This document shows positions 11,447 to 21,544 of a DNA stretch of 64,000 nt, piece by piece. Where the stretch lies: contig NC_088325.1 of assembly GCF_910592395.1 (NCBI RefSeq), positions 62,001 to 126,000 of the forward strand, written 5' to 3'. Position 1 is the first letter of the stretch; the number at the start of each line of letters is the position of its first letter. Source of the DNA: Lineus longissimus (taxonomy: Eukaryota; Nemertea; Pilidiophora; Heteronemertea; Lineidae). Under the pieces are notes generated by a model that saw only the letters and a program-made list of their open reading frames with translations, was not told where the DNA came from and searched no databases. The position numbers were made by a program, and so were the translations under genes.

Positions 11447-13597
11447 TACTGTCTTATAAACAATGGCAACGTCACTCAGTTGTCAATGACGTCATATTAT
11501 CAATATTAGCGTAGTCGCTTTCCAACATCAGAGTGAGACGACTGACCTCCACACAGCGATGGTCAGCAATGCTTTGACCCGTATATACACTGAGACGAAC
11601 GCTGCCTGGAGCTATTTGTTCCATAAGAAGCGTCGTTGAAAGTGCACAACAACATCCCAGCGTTGTTGGATTAACAAACATTTATCCGATATGTGCACAT
11701 GTCAGAAGTGAAGTCACCAATGAAAGATTTATCAAAATGCTATACATGTATGGAAGGATGAGACAACAATTCGGTTCCGTAGGTTTAACATAGATGTCGC
11801 ATTGGTTGCACTTCAATATTTGAAGCATGCTGCAGACATGTGCTTTTTATCACAGAGGCCCACGATATTTGTCGCTCTGATGAGCTTGTCAGCCATTGCT
11901 TGTCTGCGGGCAGCCTCTTGTATCAGCTATACTCCAGGGTCCAGTAGCTCGATCAGGATACAAATATCAACTTTAGTTCAACAGAACAGTATCTCCTTCA
12001 ATAGATTTCATTTACAGTAGTAGGTTTTGACTTGAGGCCAACGTTACCACGCATTAAATGCCTATTGAGCAACTGGGCACATTCTTGTCTACCGTAAATA
12101 ACCATGAATGTGGCCACGAGAGACTCTCATGTCAGTATATCGAGCAACCTTTCAAAGTGTCACCGCTAATACGACAGCATCCATTCCATCGTCTGAGGAA
12201 CCGTCTTTCATCGTACTGATAATAGTACCGCTGTTTGACACACGACTGACCAACCTCTGACGTCATGACCGCCCGAGCACTTTGACCAGAATGGCCTTGA
12301 CCGTATGGTTCCTGACGTCACTCATGGCATCCCACACAAGGTCATTGAGGAATGTCTTTTTGTAGCAGTGTTTGATGTTTTTCAAAGCAGACTGAAATTA
12401 AATTGAACCATTGTCTGAAATAACTGTTAGTGGTTTTCAAATATAATGGTTTGTTTTCACACAGTAGCCTCTCTGATACATTCACCAGGGTTCTCATCAG
12501 AGTTTACCATTGCACTATCCGCCAGATACATGTCTCCCTCCGCGTGGTCGTATTACAACTATGACCATTACGAATAATGCCATTTATTGACAAGCTTCAA
12601 GACTATAGTGTAAGATCTTCGGGAGGAGGCAGGGTTTCTGATGAGTTTCAGAGGTTTTCTGATAATCAACAACATATTTTTTGTACAAGATCTCCAAAAT
12701 ACCAATTGTAACAGAAAAGGGAAATCAAATTAGTTATATCGAAAAAAACATTGAGGAACGCAATGGGAGAGCTGTGGACTAGACAACATTTTGAGGAACG
12801 CAAGGGGAGAGCTGTGGACTAGACAACATTTCAGTTCTAAGCCAACTTGATATCAGAGCCAACCGTTACAATCATCGCTATCTAACAAGAGTGAGAACAC
12901 TTATGCCTTACAAAGAAATCAGAATATGCTCGTGAAGGAACGTCGATGGTGACTACATCAATAGAGAGGTTCAGATTTGATCCGAGATCACGAACGAGAG
13001 AACGATCTGTAGACATTCTTCGTTGGTTGACGTCATCGAGTCGAGTTGATTATTTTGTATTATTGTTTCTGAAAGGCATTCCCGGCCAGGCATTGAACAC
13101 ACGCTCTTTCATTGCATTGATAACAGTCAACAGGACATCCGTCATCGAATTGACACCTTGTTCACGTTCTCGTACTCGGATCAAACTCTGAACCTCTCTA
13201 ATACCTCTGTTTTTGACAGAACTGTAAACAGCAGCTCCAGTTGTACCTCCTCGCCTTGCCGGCGCAGTAACATATGGATCTTATCAGCAAAAGTAGGCGG
13301 TGCTGTCGTGGAACAGTTTAGCTACAAGAGAAAAGGTCTGCTATGAAACGTCAAACAGATTCAAACTGCAACATTTGAGTTGATTTAAGCATACTTTCCA
13401 CGGAAAGCTTTTTTGTCAGCGACTAAGAGTGGAACATCAAGCAGAGGGTGCTTAAGGAATCGCGGTGGACTGGGACTAGCTTAGGTCCCTGAGTAGACCG
13501 GAGTTGATATTAAACTTTAACCATTTTAACGACTCATGAAATAAGACCTAGAACTAGACCCAAGGTCAATAATATCTGCGCTACCTTACCCATCAAT
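11447..13597. other. Intergenic, no gene seen
   Basis: Contains a two-copy repeat of about 40 bp (GAGGAACGCAATGGGAGAGC and GAGGAACGCAAGGGGAGAGC, 12750-12830). Several short open frames show no recognisable motif. Confidence 0.6.
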
Positions 13598-15140
13598 ATG
13601 CGTGGGGCGAGAAACTGGTGATGTTTCGGAACCATAAAGGAAAGGACCCAGGCCATGCGTGGGGCGAGAAACTGGTGATGTTTCGGAACCATAAAGGAAA
13701 GGACCCAGGCCATGCGTGGGGCGAGAAACTGGTGATGTTTCGGAACCATAAAGGAAAGGACCCAGGCCATGCGTGGGGCGAGAAACTGGTGATGTTTCGG
13801 AACCATAAAGGAAAGGACCCAGGCCATGCGTGGGGCGAGAGACTGATGATGTTCGGAACCATAAAGGAAAGGACCCAGGCCATGCGTGGGGCGAGAAACT
13901 GGTGATGTTTCGGAACCATAAAGGAAAGGACCCAGGCCATGCGTGGGGCGAGAGACTGATGGTGTTCGGAACCATAAAGGGAAGGACCCAGGCCATGCGT
14001 GGGGCGAGAGACTGATGATGTTTCGGAACCATAAAGGAAAGGACCCAGGCCATGCGTGGGGCGAGAGACTGATGATGTTTCGGAACCATAAAGGAAAGGA
14101 CCCAGGCCATGCGTGGGGCGAGAGACTGATGATGTTTCGGAACCATAACGGAAAGGACCCAGGCCATGCGTGGGGCGAGAGACTGGTGATGTTTCGGAAC
14201 CATAAAGGAAAGGACGCAGGCCATGCGTGGGGCGAGAGACTGATGATGTTTCGGAACCATAAAGGAAAGGACCCAGGCCATGCGTGGGGCGAGAGACTGA
14301 TGATGTTTCGGAACCATAACGGAAAGGACCCAGGCCATGCGTGGGGCGAGAGACTGGTGATGTTCGGAACCATAAAGGAAAGGTCCCAGGCCATGCGTGG
14401 GGCGAGAGACTGATGATGTTTCGGAACCATAAAGGAAAGGACCCAGGCCATGCGTGGGGCGAGAGACTGATGATGTTCGGAACCATAAAGGAAAGGACCC
14501 AGGCCATGCGTGGGGCGAGAGACTGATGATGTTCGGAACCATAAAGGAAAGGACCCAGGCCATGCGTGGGGCGAGATGTTCGGAACCATAAAGGAAAGGA
14601 CCCAGGCCATGCGTGGGGCGAGAGACTGATGATGTTTCGGAACCATAAAGGAAAGGACCCAGGCCATGCGTGGGGCGAGAGACTGATGATGTTTCGGAAC
14701 CATAAAGGAAAGGACCCAGGCCATGCGTGGGGCGAGAGACTGATGATGTTCGGAACCATAAAGGAAAGGACCCAGGCCATGCGTGGGGCGAGAGACTGGT
14801 GATGTTTCGGAACCATAAAGGAAAGGACCCAGGCCATGCGTGGGGCGAGAGACTGATGATGTTTTGGAACCATAAAGGAAGGACCCAGGCCATGCGTGGG
14901 GCGAGAGACTCATGATGTTTCGGAACCATAAAGGAAAGGACCCAGGCCATGCGTGGGGCGAGAGACTGATGATGTTTTGGAACCATAAAGGAAGGACCCA
15001 GGCCATGCGTGGGGCGAGAGACTGATGATGTTTCGGAACCATAAAGGAGAGGACCCAGGCCATGCGTGGGGCGAGAGACTCGGATGATGTTTCGGAACCA
15101 TAAAGGAAAGGACCCAGGCCATGCGTGGGGCGAGAGACTG
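13598..15140. repeat. 57-bp minisatellite, about 27 copies
   Basis: The unit contains ATGCGTGGGGCGAGAGACTG, TTTCGGAACCATAAAGGAAA and GGACCCAGGCC, with a 57-bp period; some copies are 56 bp (TTCGG for TTTCGG) or otherwise shortened. Because 57 is divisible by three and the unit has almost no stops, very long open frames (more than 500 codons) run through on the minus strand, along with shorter ones on the plus strand. The 56-bp copies shift the frame repeatedly, and no splice or start context supports translation, so I treat it as non-coding. Confidence 0.93.
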
Positions 15141-15418
15141 ACCCTGAAGGTAACATATTCCGACACTAGACCCTACACTACCACTGAGCCACCGATATCA
15201 ATGAGATGTGAAAGACAGCTGGTCAAACATTTTAAGTCGTCTTTTCCCCGCCATGCAAATGGTCCTCATTCGTGAGCTGCTTAACCATTTACCCGGGTCG
15301 TAACCCTATTGGGTTTTTGCCGGAGGTATGGAGTCCACTATAGGCTACCGTCGACCTGTGTGGCTCTTTTACTGGCCCAGACAAAGAACACCAACACTAA
15401 CCGGAAGTTACGTCTTAC

Positions 15419-15796
15419 CTGTTGCATAGCAACGAGCACTTCCGCCGTTTCCTTGCCGCATCTTTCCTGCAAACTCTCGCTTAATTCAACTCCATGCAAA
15501 CGGTAATAGACGTCCTTTACTTGCGTAATATCCACGTCATAATACCCACAAAGAACTTCGATCACCCCAACCTCATCCCTATGGTTCAATTTCTTGCGCA
15601 GGTATTGCGCAATACAGCGACTGCGGGTGATGTGTTTCATGGAAACAAGACACATCACCTTGGCAGTGTTCTGTTTCTCTCGACACAGCTCCAACACTGT
15701 TCTGCTATATTTTGTCTCGAAAACTCTCTACAGCTCGCCGAATTTCTCCTCGGGATACTTAAAGAAGATATTAACGATAGGTTTTTCACTTCCTGT
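15419..15796 (-). pseudogene. Annexin-like fragment (repeats 3-4) with in-frame stop
   Basis: Read on the minus strand, the translation resembles the second half of an annexin core: KYPEEKFGEL, then RVFETKYSRTVLELC, then RCIAQYLRKKLNHRDEVGVI, EVLCGYYDVDITQVKDVYYR and LHGVELSESLQERCGKETAE followed by VLVAM. The L-x-R/K-L, D-x-x-x-[LIV]-I-E-[IV]-[LI]-C, I-x-x-V-K-x-x-Y and LLVA-like spacing is that of annexin repeats. The KGxGT calcium loop is replaced by KLNHRD. A TAG stop at 15728-15730 interrupts the frame in an otherwise well-kept region. A possible acceptor (TTATAATTACAG) lies at the upper end, and a good donor (CAACAG|GTAAGA) lies at 15419. It could be a decaying copy, or an exon that begins just after the TAG (CTGTAG|AGAG). 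No other annexin exon was found nearby. Confidence 0.5.
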
Positions 15797-15839
15797 AATT
15801 ATAAATCAGTGACAATCTCTTTAATGACACAGATTCAGA

Positions 15840-16430
15840 TCTAGTGATAATACATGTTTACATGTAAAAAGTAGCCGTTGGTCAAGTTGCACTTCCTTCA
15901 CAACACTCTCTGCGAGTCGACCTATGGACCTCTTGACCCCAGCGACCCGAGCTAGACCACATCGACTCCTTGACGATAAATGGACCACAAGGACTACATA
16001 CAAGGAGGAGGCAGCTTTACAGGAACGACAGTATGCGCAAGGATAACATCCAGTCAAAAAGATCAACGTGATTCAGTGCTGAGTAGGATTTGTTCACGTG
16101 TGATCGATCAGCGAACTTACACCAACACATTGAGTCATATATATGTTTATTGTCGTAAATGAAAAGAAGTACATTTTGCAATAATGTGTGACAGTGCTAG
16201 CGTGCAGTGTGCCTTATAAACATGGACAACAACACTTCCTTGTTGAGCTGTATATTCCAGACGGTTTGAGTTTTGAAAGATTTATTTGGAGCAACCTTAA
16301 TAAATAATATTTGTTGGAATCGTGTCAAATGCCCAATTCTGTTTGTGACTCATATCTTCCGGCAATGCTTAACCATCAAAAGCACAAATAGCCCCACAAT
16401 ACAGAAACTCATAAAACTTTGTGGCTAAAC
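15840..16430. other. Intergenic, no gene seen
   Basis: AT-rich unique sequence with short open frames on both strands and no recognisable motif. Confidence 0.5.
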
Positions 16431-16550
16431 TTTAGAATCCCCGATCGGAAATGACGTAGTTTGATCGCATTCAACTATAAATCCATTGAACAGTGGTGCT
16501 TGGTTAGTCAACCGATGACCTTTTTTTGGGGTGTGATCGGGGATTCTAAA
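16431..16550. mobile_element. 120-bp MITE-like element with 16-bp perfect TIRs
   Basis: TTTAGAATCCCCGATC at 16431-16446 is matched exactly by its reverse complement GATCGGGGATTCTAAA at 16535-16550. The 88-bp centre is unique and non-coding. No clear target-site duplication is visible, so a stable hairpin of other origin is possible. Confidence 0.6.
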
Positions 16551-16730
16551 CTCGTTCCAACTTTGTTATTATGATTTAGGCACTGTGACACATGTGCACC
16601 ACAATCGCCTATCACGACTCTGAACCTGGCTACTCCCAACCAGAAAGGAAATCATCAATCTACAGAGAAACATGTTGTGGTGATTTGAAAGACAAACATT
16701 CTATCACACCACACCCGTTTTAAGTGTTCA

Positions 16731-16889
16731 GTGTCTTACTCTTATAGTATGGGGTGTCTTACTCTTATAGTATGGGGTGTCTTACTCTTATAGTATGGGG
16801 TGTCTTACTCTTATAGTATGGGGTGTCTTACTCTTATAGTATGGGGTGTCTTACTCTTATAGTATGGGGTGTCTTACTCTTATAGTATG
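16731..16889. repeat. 23-bp minisatellite, 7 copies
   Basis: GTGTCTTACTCTTATAGTAT plus GGG repeats every 23 bp from 16731 almost without change. Confidence 0.95.
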
Positions 16890-17538
16890 GGTATTGCGGA
16901 ATTGAAGTTATCACAACCACGTGAGAAAGTACGCCCAAATAAGAACCAATCAGATAAGGGGAGACAAAAAAGAAAGAAGAAGGAAGGCAGAAACAATGCC
17001 ACAATCATATTCTGACGACACTGATTCATCAAAGCCGCTTTCTCAAGTCAAACATACCCAGTATGTAATAGATAATTAAACTTTATTTTTGTACTTTACG
17101 AATTCACTGCTTTCGACCTATGTCGGCCATGTGGTTGAATTCGAGACAGTCGTGTGTTGCCTAACTTGAAAGCGTCTCCGTTTCTAGTCTCGATGTCAGC
17201 TGCGCCTCCAATACTGAGACACGCCAATGTTTCTTGTGTAAACATAAAGGAGATTATTAAAGAAGCGACCCTGGATTTCAGGAATATCTTTCATGTGATA
17301 TGTAATTCCAACAAAGGTTTCAAAACAGAACCAGAGCGTTTCAATACAAACTCTACATACACATGACATGTATATCAAAGTGGATTCCTATTGGTGCGCT
17401 GGTTTCCCAGTGATGAAACATACTTGATAAGTCATCGAAAATCACACTGGGTGTCATTTCAACACTTTGACGACATTAGGGAGCGAAGATAAACTTCATG
17501 ATACTTGTTTATTGATTACTTGCACATTCATCCTGATC
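16890..17538. other. Upstream flank of the membrane-protein gene
   Basis: Unique sequence with no other gene seen. The 5' UTR and promoter of the gene starting at 17539 should lie here. Confidence 0.4.
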
Positions 17539-17590
17539 ATGATGTTGGGATTGACCCTATGCTTGTGGATATCCGCTCTAATAGTCAGTG
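17539..17590 (+). CDS. Cys-rich type I membrane protein, exon 1 (signal peptide)
   Basis: ATG ATG TTG ... AGT G, then GTAAGC. The exon encodes MMLGLTLCLWISALIVSG, a short N terminus followed by an uninterrupted hydrophobic core ending in small residues, as in a signal peptide. It ends in phase 1 at a strong donor (GTG|GTAAGC), the usual phase for introns that follow signal peptides. It joins in frame to the acceptor at 18947. The exon is too short to stand out as an open frame; I found it by looking for a partner to the cysteine-rich exon. Neither of the two adjacent ATGs is in a clearly better context. Confidence 0.6.
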
Positions 17591-18178
17591 GTAAGCAAGT
17601 CTACTGAATTCTCTCGATCTTATTCATAAACGGCACAATTAACTGATACAGTACGTTGAGACAAGCATTTCTGTGGATGTCCTCAAACCATTATTTGATA
17701 CCGGCAGCTAGCCAGTCTCAAAAATATCAGCACGATCAACTTCCTGAAAACCAACTAAATCAAATTCAAACGATTTTTTCTGTAATCTCTTCGCCTATAC
17801 CTAGTTCACGTTGATTATGTTTTTGAAGATTATGCATATTAGCAACTAATTGTCATACTTTCTACTGTCCATCTTTCTGTGTTTTTGCAAACTTTAAGGA
17901 CATCTAGTTGTAAATCGGAAAATCCCGATATCATTCGAACAGGCGCCAGCTGAGTTTGTGAAGAACATGTGTGGTTTCTCGAAAAACTTGAAAATGTGTC
18001 ATCAAAGACAAAAAAACATTGCCTCGCGTTTTGAAAAAAATATTTCACCCTGGCAGTTTGTTTGGCAGCACGCGACCAATTGACACTGTTCTCAAGTATC
18101 TGCGCATTCAAATGTTATGTCGAAGGGACAGACCTGAATAATTGTTCTCAGAATCGAACCAGTATATTGCCTTTGAGT
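17591..18178 (+). other. Intron 1 of the membrane-protein gene, first part
   Basis: Non-coding. A minus-strand open frame at 17839-18111 shows no recognisable motif. The minisatellite at 18179-18762 fills much of the rest of this 1.36-kb intron. Confidence 0.5.
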
Positions 18179-18762
18179 GGACTATGAGTCTGACCCCAAC
18201 CCTAACTCTAACTGGACTATGAGTCTGACCCTAACCCTAACTCTAACTGGACTATGAGTCTGACCCTAACCCTAACTCTAACTGGACTATGAGTCTGACC
18301 CTAACCCTAACTCTAACTGGACTATGAGTCTGACCCTAACCCTAACTCTAACTGGACTATGAGTCTGACCCTAACCCTAACTCTAACTGGACTATGAGTC
18401 TGACCCTAACCCTAACTCTAACTGGACTATGAGTCTGACCCTAACCCTAACTCTAACTGGACTAGTCTGACCCTAACCCTAACTCTAACTGGACTATGAG
18501 TCTGACCCAAACCCTAACTCTAACTGGACTATGAGTCTGACCCTAACCCTAACTCTAACTGGACTAGTCTGACCCTAACCCTAACTCTAACTGGACTATG
18601 AGTCTGACCCTAACCCTAACTCTAACTGGACTATGAGTCTGACCCTAACCCTAACTCTAACTGGACTAGTCTGACCCTAACCCTAACTCTAACTGGACTA
18701 TGAGTCTGACCCTAACCCTAACTCTAACTGGACTATGAGTCTGACCCTAACCCTAACTCTAG
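18179..18762. repeat. 35-bp telomere-like minisatellite, about 17 copies
   Basis: The unit is GGACTATGAGTCTGACCCTA followed by ACCCTAACTCTAACT. Each copy therefore carries CCCTAACCCTAA, two telomere-type hexamers, plus a variant CTCTAA. Three copies lack ATGAG and are 30 bp long. The array lies wholly inside intron 1 of the membrane-protein gene, so it is not a chromosome end. Confidence 0.93.
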
Positions 18763-18947
18763 CCCATCTTCTTGTAAACATTGTAAACCTTGTAAATGGC
18801 CGGAGTCGATACAGCAACATCTTTTAAAAGCACCTTCAGACCTGAGCCTCCTTTCCATATGTCAGACTCTGGCCTGTCACTAACATGGTGCTTGTTGGCC
18901 CACTTTTCTAATCACACTTACATGCTCAAATAAGATCTTCATTACAG

Positions 18948-19369
18948 GTTGTGCCGGACAATCGACATGGAGTACTTTCTCAAAATTTCATGAGTGTAAA
19001 GGTGGCCCTATGCCCTATCGCTGCTGGTACAACACAGCACACCCTTTCCACGGATGTTGTTCGTCCGGAACTTACTCCAGTGCCACATGCTGCATATCAT
19101 TTAGGTGCTCCATGGGGACGAAAGTCAATGAATGCAACCACATTAGCCATGCAAGATGCTGCCCAATCACGTCTGGTTGGTCGTACTGCTGTGATACGTC
19201 TCAGTGGACCGTCTACCTCAGTAGCAGCAGTAGAAGTTCCTGGTCGAGTTCCAGCCGGAGTAGCTATCTGTCGAGTAGTTTGAGCAGTAGTCTGAGTGAC
19301 TGGATTTCATACAGCAGCAGTCGATATTGGTCAAGCTTCTTCAACTGCACTACATATTCCAGCACCGGG
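18948..19369 (+). CDS. Cys-rich type I membrane protein, exon 2 (ectodomain)
   Basis: Acceptor CATTACAG at 18940-18947. In the frame set by exon 1, the exon encodes about 140 residues. The first half is cysteine-rich, with pairs in HGCCSSG, SATCCIS, ARCCPIT and SYCCDT and singles in GCAGQS, HECKGG, YRCWYN, FRCSMG and NECNH. The second half is a low-complexity Ser/Tyr/Trp stretch (YLSSSSRSSWSSSSRSSYLS and onward) with NCT as a possible N-glycosylation site. It reads to TAA at 19370-19372, but that stop sits inside a consensus donor (CCGG|GTAAGC), and splicing there joins in phase to a transmembrane exon at 21347. The order of Cys-rich head, Ser-rich stalk and membrane span suggests a cell-surface protein. 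The Cys pairs recall the STMC6/Shisa/CYYR superfamily, but I cannot assign a family. A competing open frame on the same strand (18951-19283) lacks these features. Confidence 0.6.
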
Positions 19370-19372
19370 TAA

Positions 19373-19920
19373 GCATGAATGTCCATTACGATTTCAAAAG
19401 CTCAGAGGAGCATTCAGCTCTAAGAGCAACACTTTACCTCCCTTCCATACGTTCACACACGACCCAGGTAACATGTAACTTTGGCCCGATATCGGCTGAG
19501 TTATGGCAGAGCGAGGCAAAAAAGGCCGATGTCGGGCCAATTTCGCCACTTTCCCTCCAGTGTTTACTCAAAGGTGCCGGCATTTGGCTGGTATCGGGCC
19601 AGTCTCGGCAAGATATGTTCCTTTGCCTGACTCCAGGCTCAGCCGATGTGCTGGGCCAAGATCGGGCAGTTTGGCTGCCGTAAAGAGAAAATTTTAGAAG
19701 TAACAGAAAATTTATATTTTTTAAAATTCAGAAAAGTACACAATATCGCCCTTTACCGAAATAACACGTAATATTGCAAAACGTGCAGCCCACTTTAATG
19801 TACGGGTTGCTAGAAGAAACGACTCACTTCATTACAAAAACCAATCGGATGAGGAAATATTTTTGGTTATTATTGTAAAGAATTTGATTTTAACACGGCC
19901 AACTCCAGCCACAATCGGGG
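19373..19920. other. Intron 2 of the membrane-protein gene, unique part
   Basis: Repeated GGCCCGATATCGGC / TCGGGCCA-like words occur at about 19485-19680 and again at 20640-20720. They look like degenerate copies of one dispersed element flanking the tandem array. No exon is supported. Confidence 0.4.
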
Positions 19921-20515
19921 CCCTTTGAAGACTACAAGCCACTTCACAAAGGCTGTGTAAACGACTTTGGGCTTTTTGACTACCCTGGGGAGGGTTACCC
20001 TTTACATCGCCTACCATCTCCCATGGTCTCACTGAGCTCTTTGAAGACTACAAGCCACTTCACAAAGGCTGTGTAAACGACTTTGGGCTTTTTGACTACC
20101 CTGGGGAGGGTTACCCTTCACCATCTCCAACCATCTCCCATGGTCTCACTGAGCTCTTAGAAGACTACAAGCCACTTCACAAAGGCTGTGTAAACGACTT
20201 TGGGCTTTTTGACTATCCTGGGAGGGTTACCCTTTACCATCGCCTACCATCTCCCATGGTCTCACTGAGCTCTTTGAAGACTACAAGCCACTTCACAAAG
20301 GCTGTGTAAACGACTTTGGGCTTTTTGACTATCCTGGGAGGGTTACCCTTTACCATCGCCTACCATCTCCCATGGTCTCACTGAGCTCTTTGAAGACTAC
20401 AAGCCACTTCACAAAGGCTGTGTAAACGACTTTGGGCTTTTTGACTATCCTGGGAGGGTTACCCTTTACCATCGCCTACCATCTCCCACCATCTCCCATG
20501 GTCTCACTGAGAGAA
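19921..20515. repeat. 116-bp tandem repeat, 5 copies
   Basis: GAAGACTACAAGCCACTTCA recurs at 19927, 20043, 20160, 20276 and 20392. Each unit ends in CCATGGTCTCACTGAGCTCT. It lies in intron 2 of the membrane-protein gene. Confidence 0.93.
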
Positions 20516-20954
20516 TTGTGGAGAAGAAATGAAGGGTAACAATTGGATCATCCGAATGACATAATGTTAGACCATATTCCAGAGCGGCTATATAATACAG
20601 TATAGTCTCAAGGCCCATACTATTCTTGGCACAACTTGGCTGATATCGCACCGATAGAAAATCGACATTGGGCCGATATCGGCTGCCAGCATCGGCCCGA
20701 TGCCGTGCCAACTTTCGGCTGGTAATGGCCTGACATATTCTGGCTAGCTCGGTACGTTTATTTCCATAACAGCATTAATTTATAAACGTAATGGTCAGAA
20801 GTGAGGATATTTGCAATTTAATCAGACGACTCGACAAAATTGGAATGAATATGGTAGCTACAATCATCTATGCGTTTCATTATCAATGCGTTTTCTAAGA
20901 CAATGCCATATTGGCAGAATGACTACATAGTACATCACCGTATAATCTGCTTAA

Positions 20955-21303
20955 ACCAGGAATAGGTGTAAGTATTCGATAGGCCAAGCACTGTCACAAA
21001 CAGGAACCTAGAATAAGTGTAAGTATTCGATAGGCCTAGCACTGTCACAAACAGGAACCTAGAATAAGTGTAAGTATTCGATAGGCCAAGCACTGTCACA
21101 AACAGGAACCTAGAATAAGTGTAAGTATTCGATAGGCCAAGCACTGTCACAAACAGGAACCTGGAATAAGTGTAAGTATTCGATAGGCCAAGCACTGTCA
21201 CAAATAGGAACCTAGAATAAGTGTAAGTATTCGATAGGCCTAGCACTGTCACAAACAGGAACCTAGAATAAGTGTAAGTATTCGATAGGCCAAGCACTGT
21301 CCT
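20955..21303. repeat. 51-bp minisatellite, about 7 copies
   Basis: The unit contains GAATAAGTGTAAGTATTCGA, TAGGCCAAGCACTGTCACAA and ACAGGAACCTA. It ends about 45 bp before the transmembrane exon. The 51-bp period keeps a minus-strand frame open, which is a repeat effect rather than a gene. Confidence 0.93.
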
Positions 21304-21346
21304 AGACGGGAATTAATAGATTCTAACGAAAACACTTCATTTTCAG

Positions 21347-21499
21347 AGCCATCGTGGGCGGAACACTTGCTGGGTTTTTCTTCCTTGTTTTGGTAGTCGT
21401 CGCTTCGGTGATGGGCTCCCAGCTCGCCGCTCAAAGGAGTCGATCCGACAGATCTCCCGAGAGTTCACCTGTCAGAGTGCTAACCGGCTTCGAAAATGT
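21347..21499 (+). CDS. Cys-rich type I membrane protein, exon 3 (transmembrane segment)
   Basis: Acceptor TTCATTTTCAG at 21336-21346. Joined in phase to exon 2 (GG|A), it reads GAIVGGTLAGFFFLVLVVVA SVMG, a single strong membrane helix, then a basic cytoplasmic start (SQLAAQRSRSDRSPESSPVR) and VLTGFENV. This fits type I topology with the Cys-rich part outside. The donor is AATGT|GTAAGT at 21500, and an alternative AAT|GTGTAA lies two bases earlier. The rest of the cytoplasmic tail is not located with certainty; the Pro/Ser/Gln-rich frame at 25.7 kb is one candidate. Confidence 0.62.
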
Positions 21500-21544
21500 G
21501 TAAGTCGTGTTGTATTTCTTTCGTGAATCAAGACTTTGCCGCAA

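Noticed and set aside
13534-15166. Minus-strand open frames of 426-540 codons in the 57-bp array
   Set aside because: They arise from a stop-poor unit of length divisible by three; frame shifts at 56-bp units move between frames, and there is no start or splice context, signal peptide or family match.
18179-18762. True telomere end
   Set aside because: The telomere-type hexamers are interrupted every 35 bp by a fixed linker, and unique gene sequence lies on both sides.
18951-19283. Open frame of 110 codons overlapping the Cys-rich exon in another frame
   Set aside because: It has no leader or splice partner in phase, while the other frame joins a signal-peptide exon and a transmembrane exon with consensus sites.
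20935-21297. 120-codon minus-strand frame with a 17-residue repeat
   Set aside because: Follows the 51-bp repeat inside an intron of a plus-strand gene; no splice or start support.
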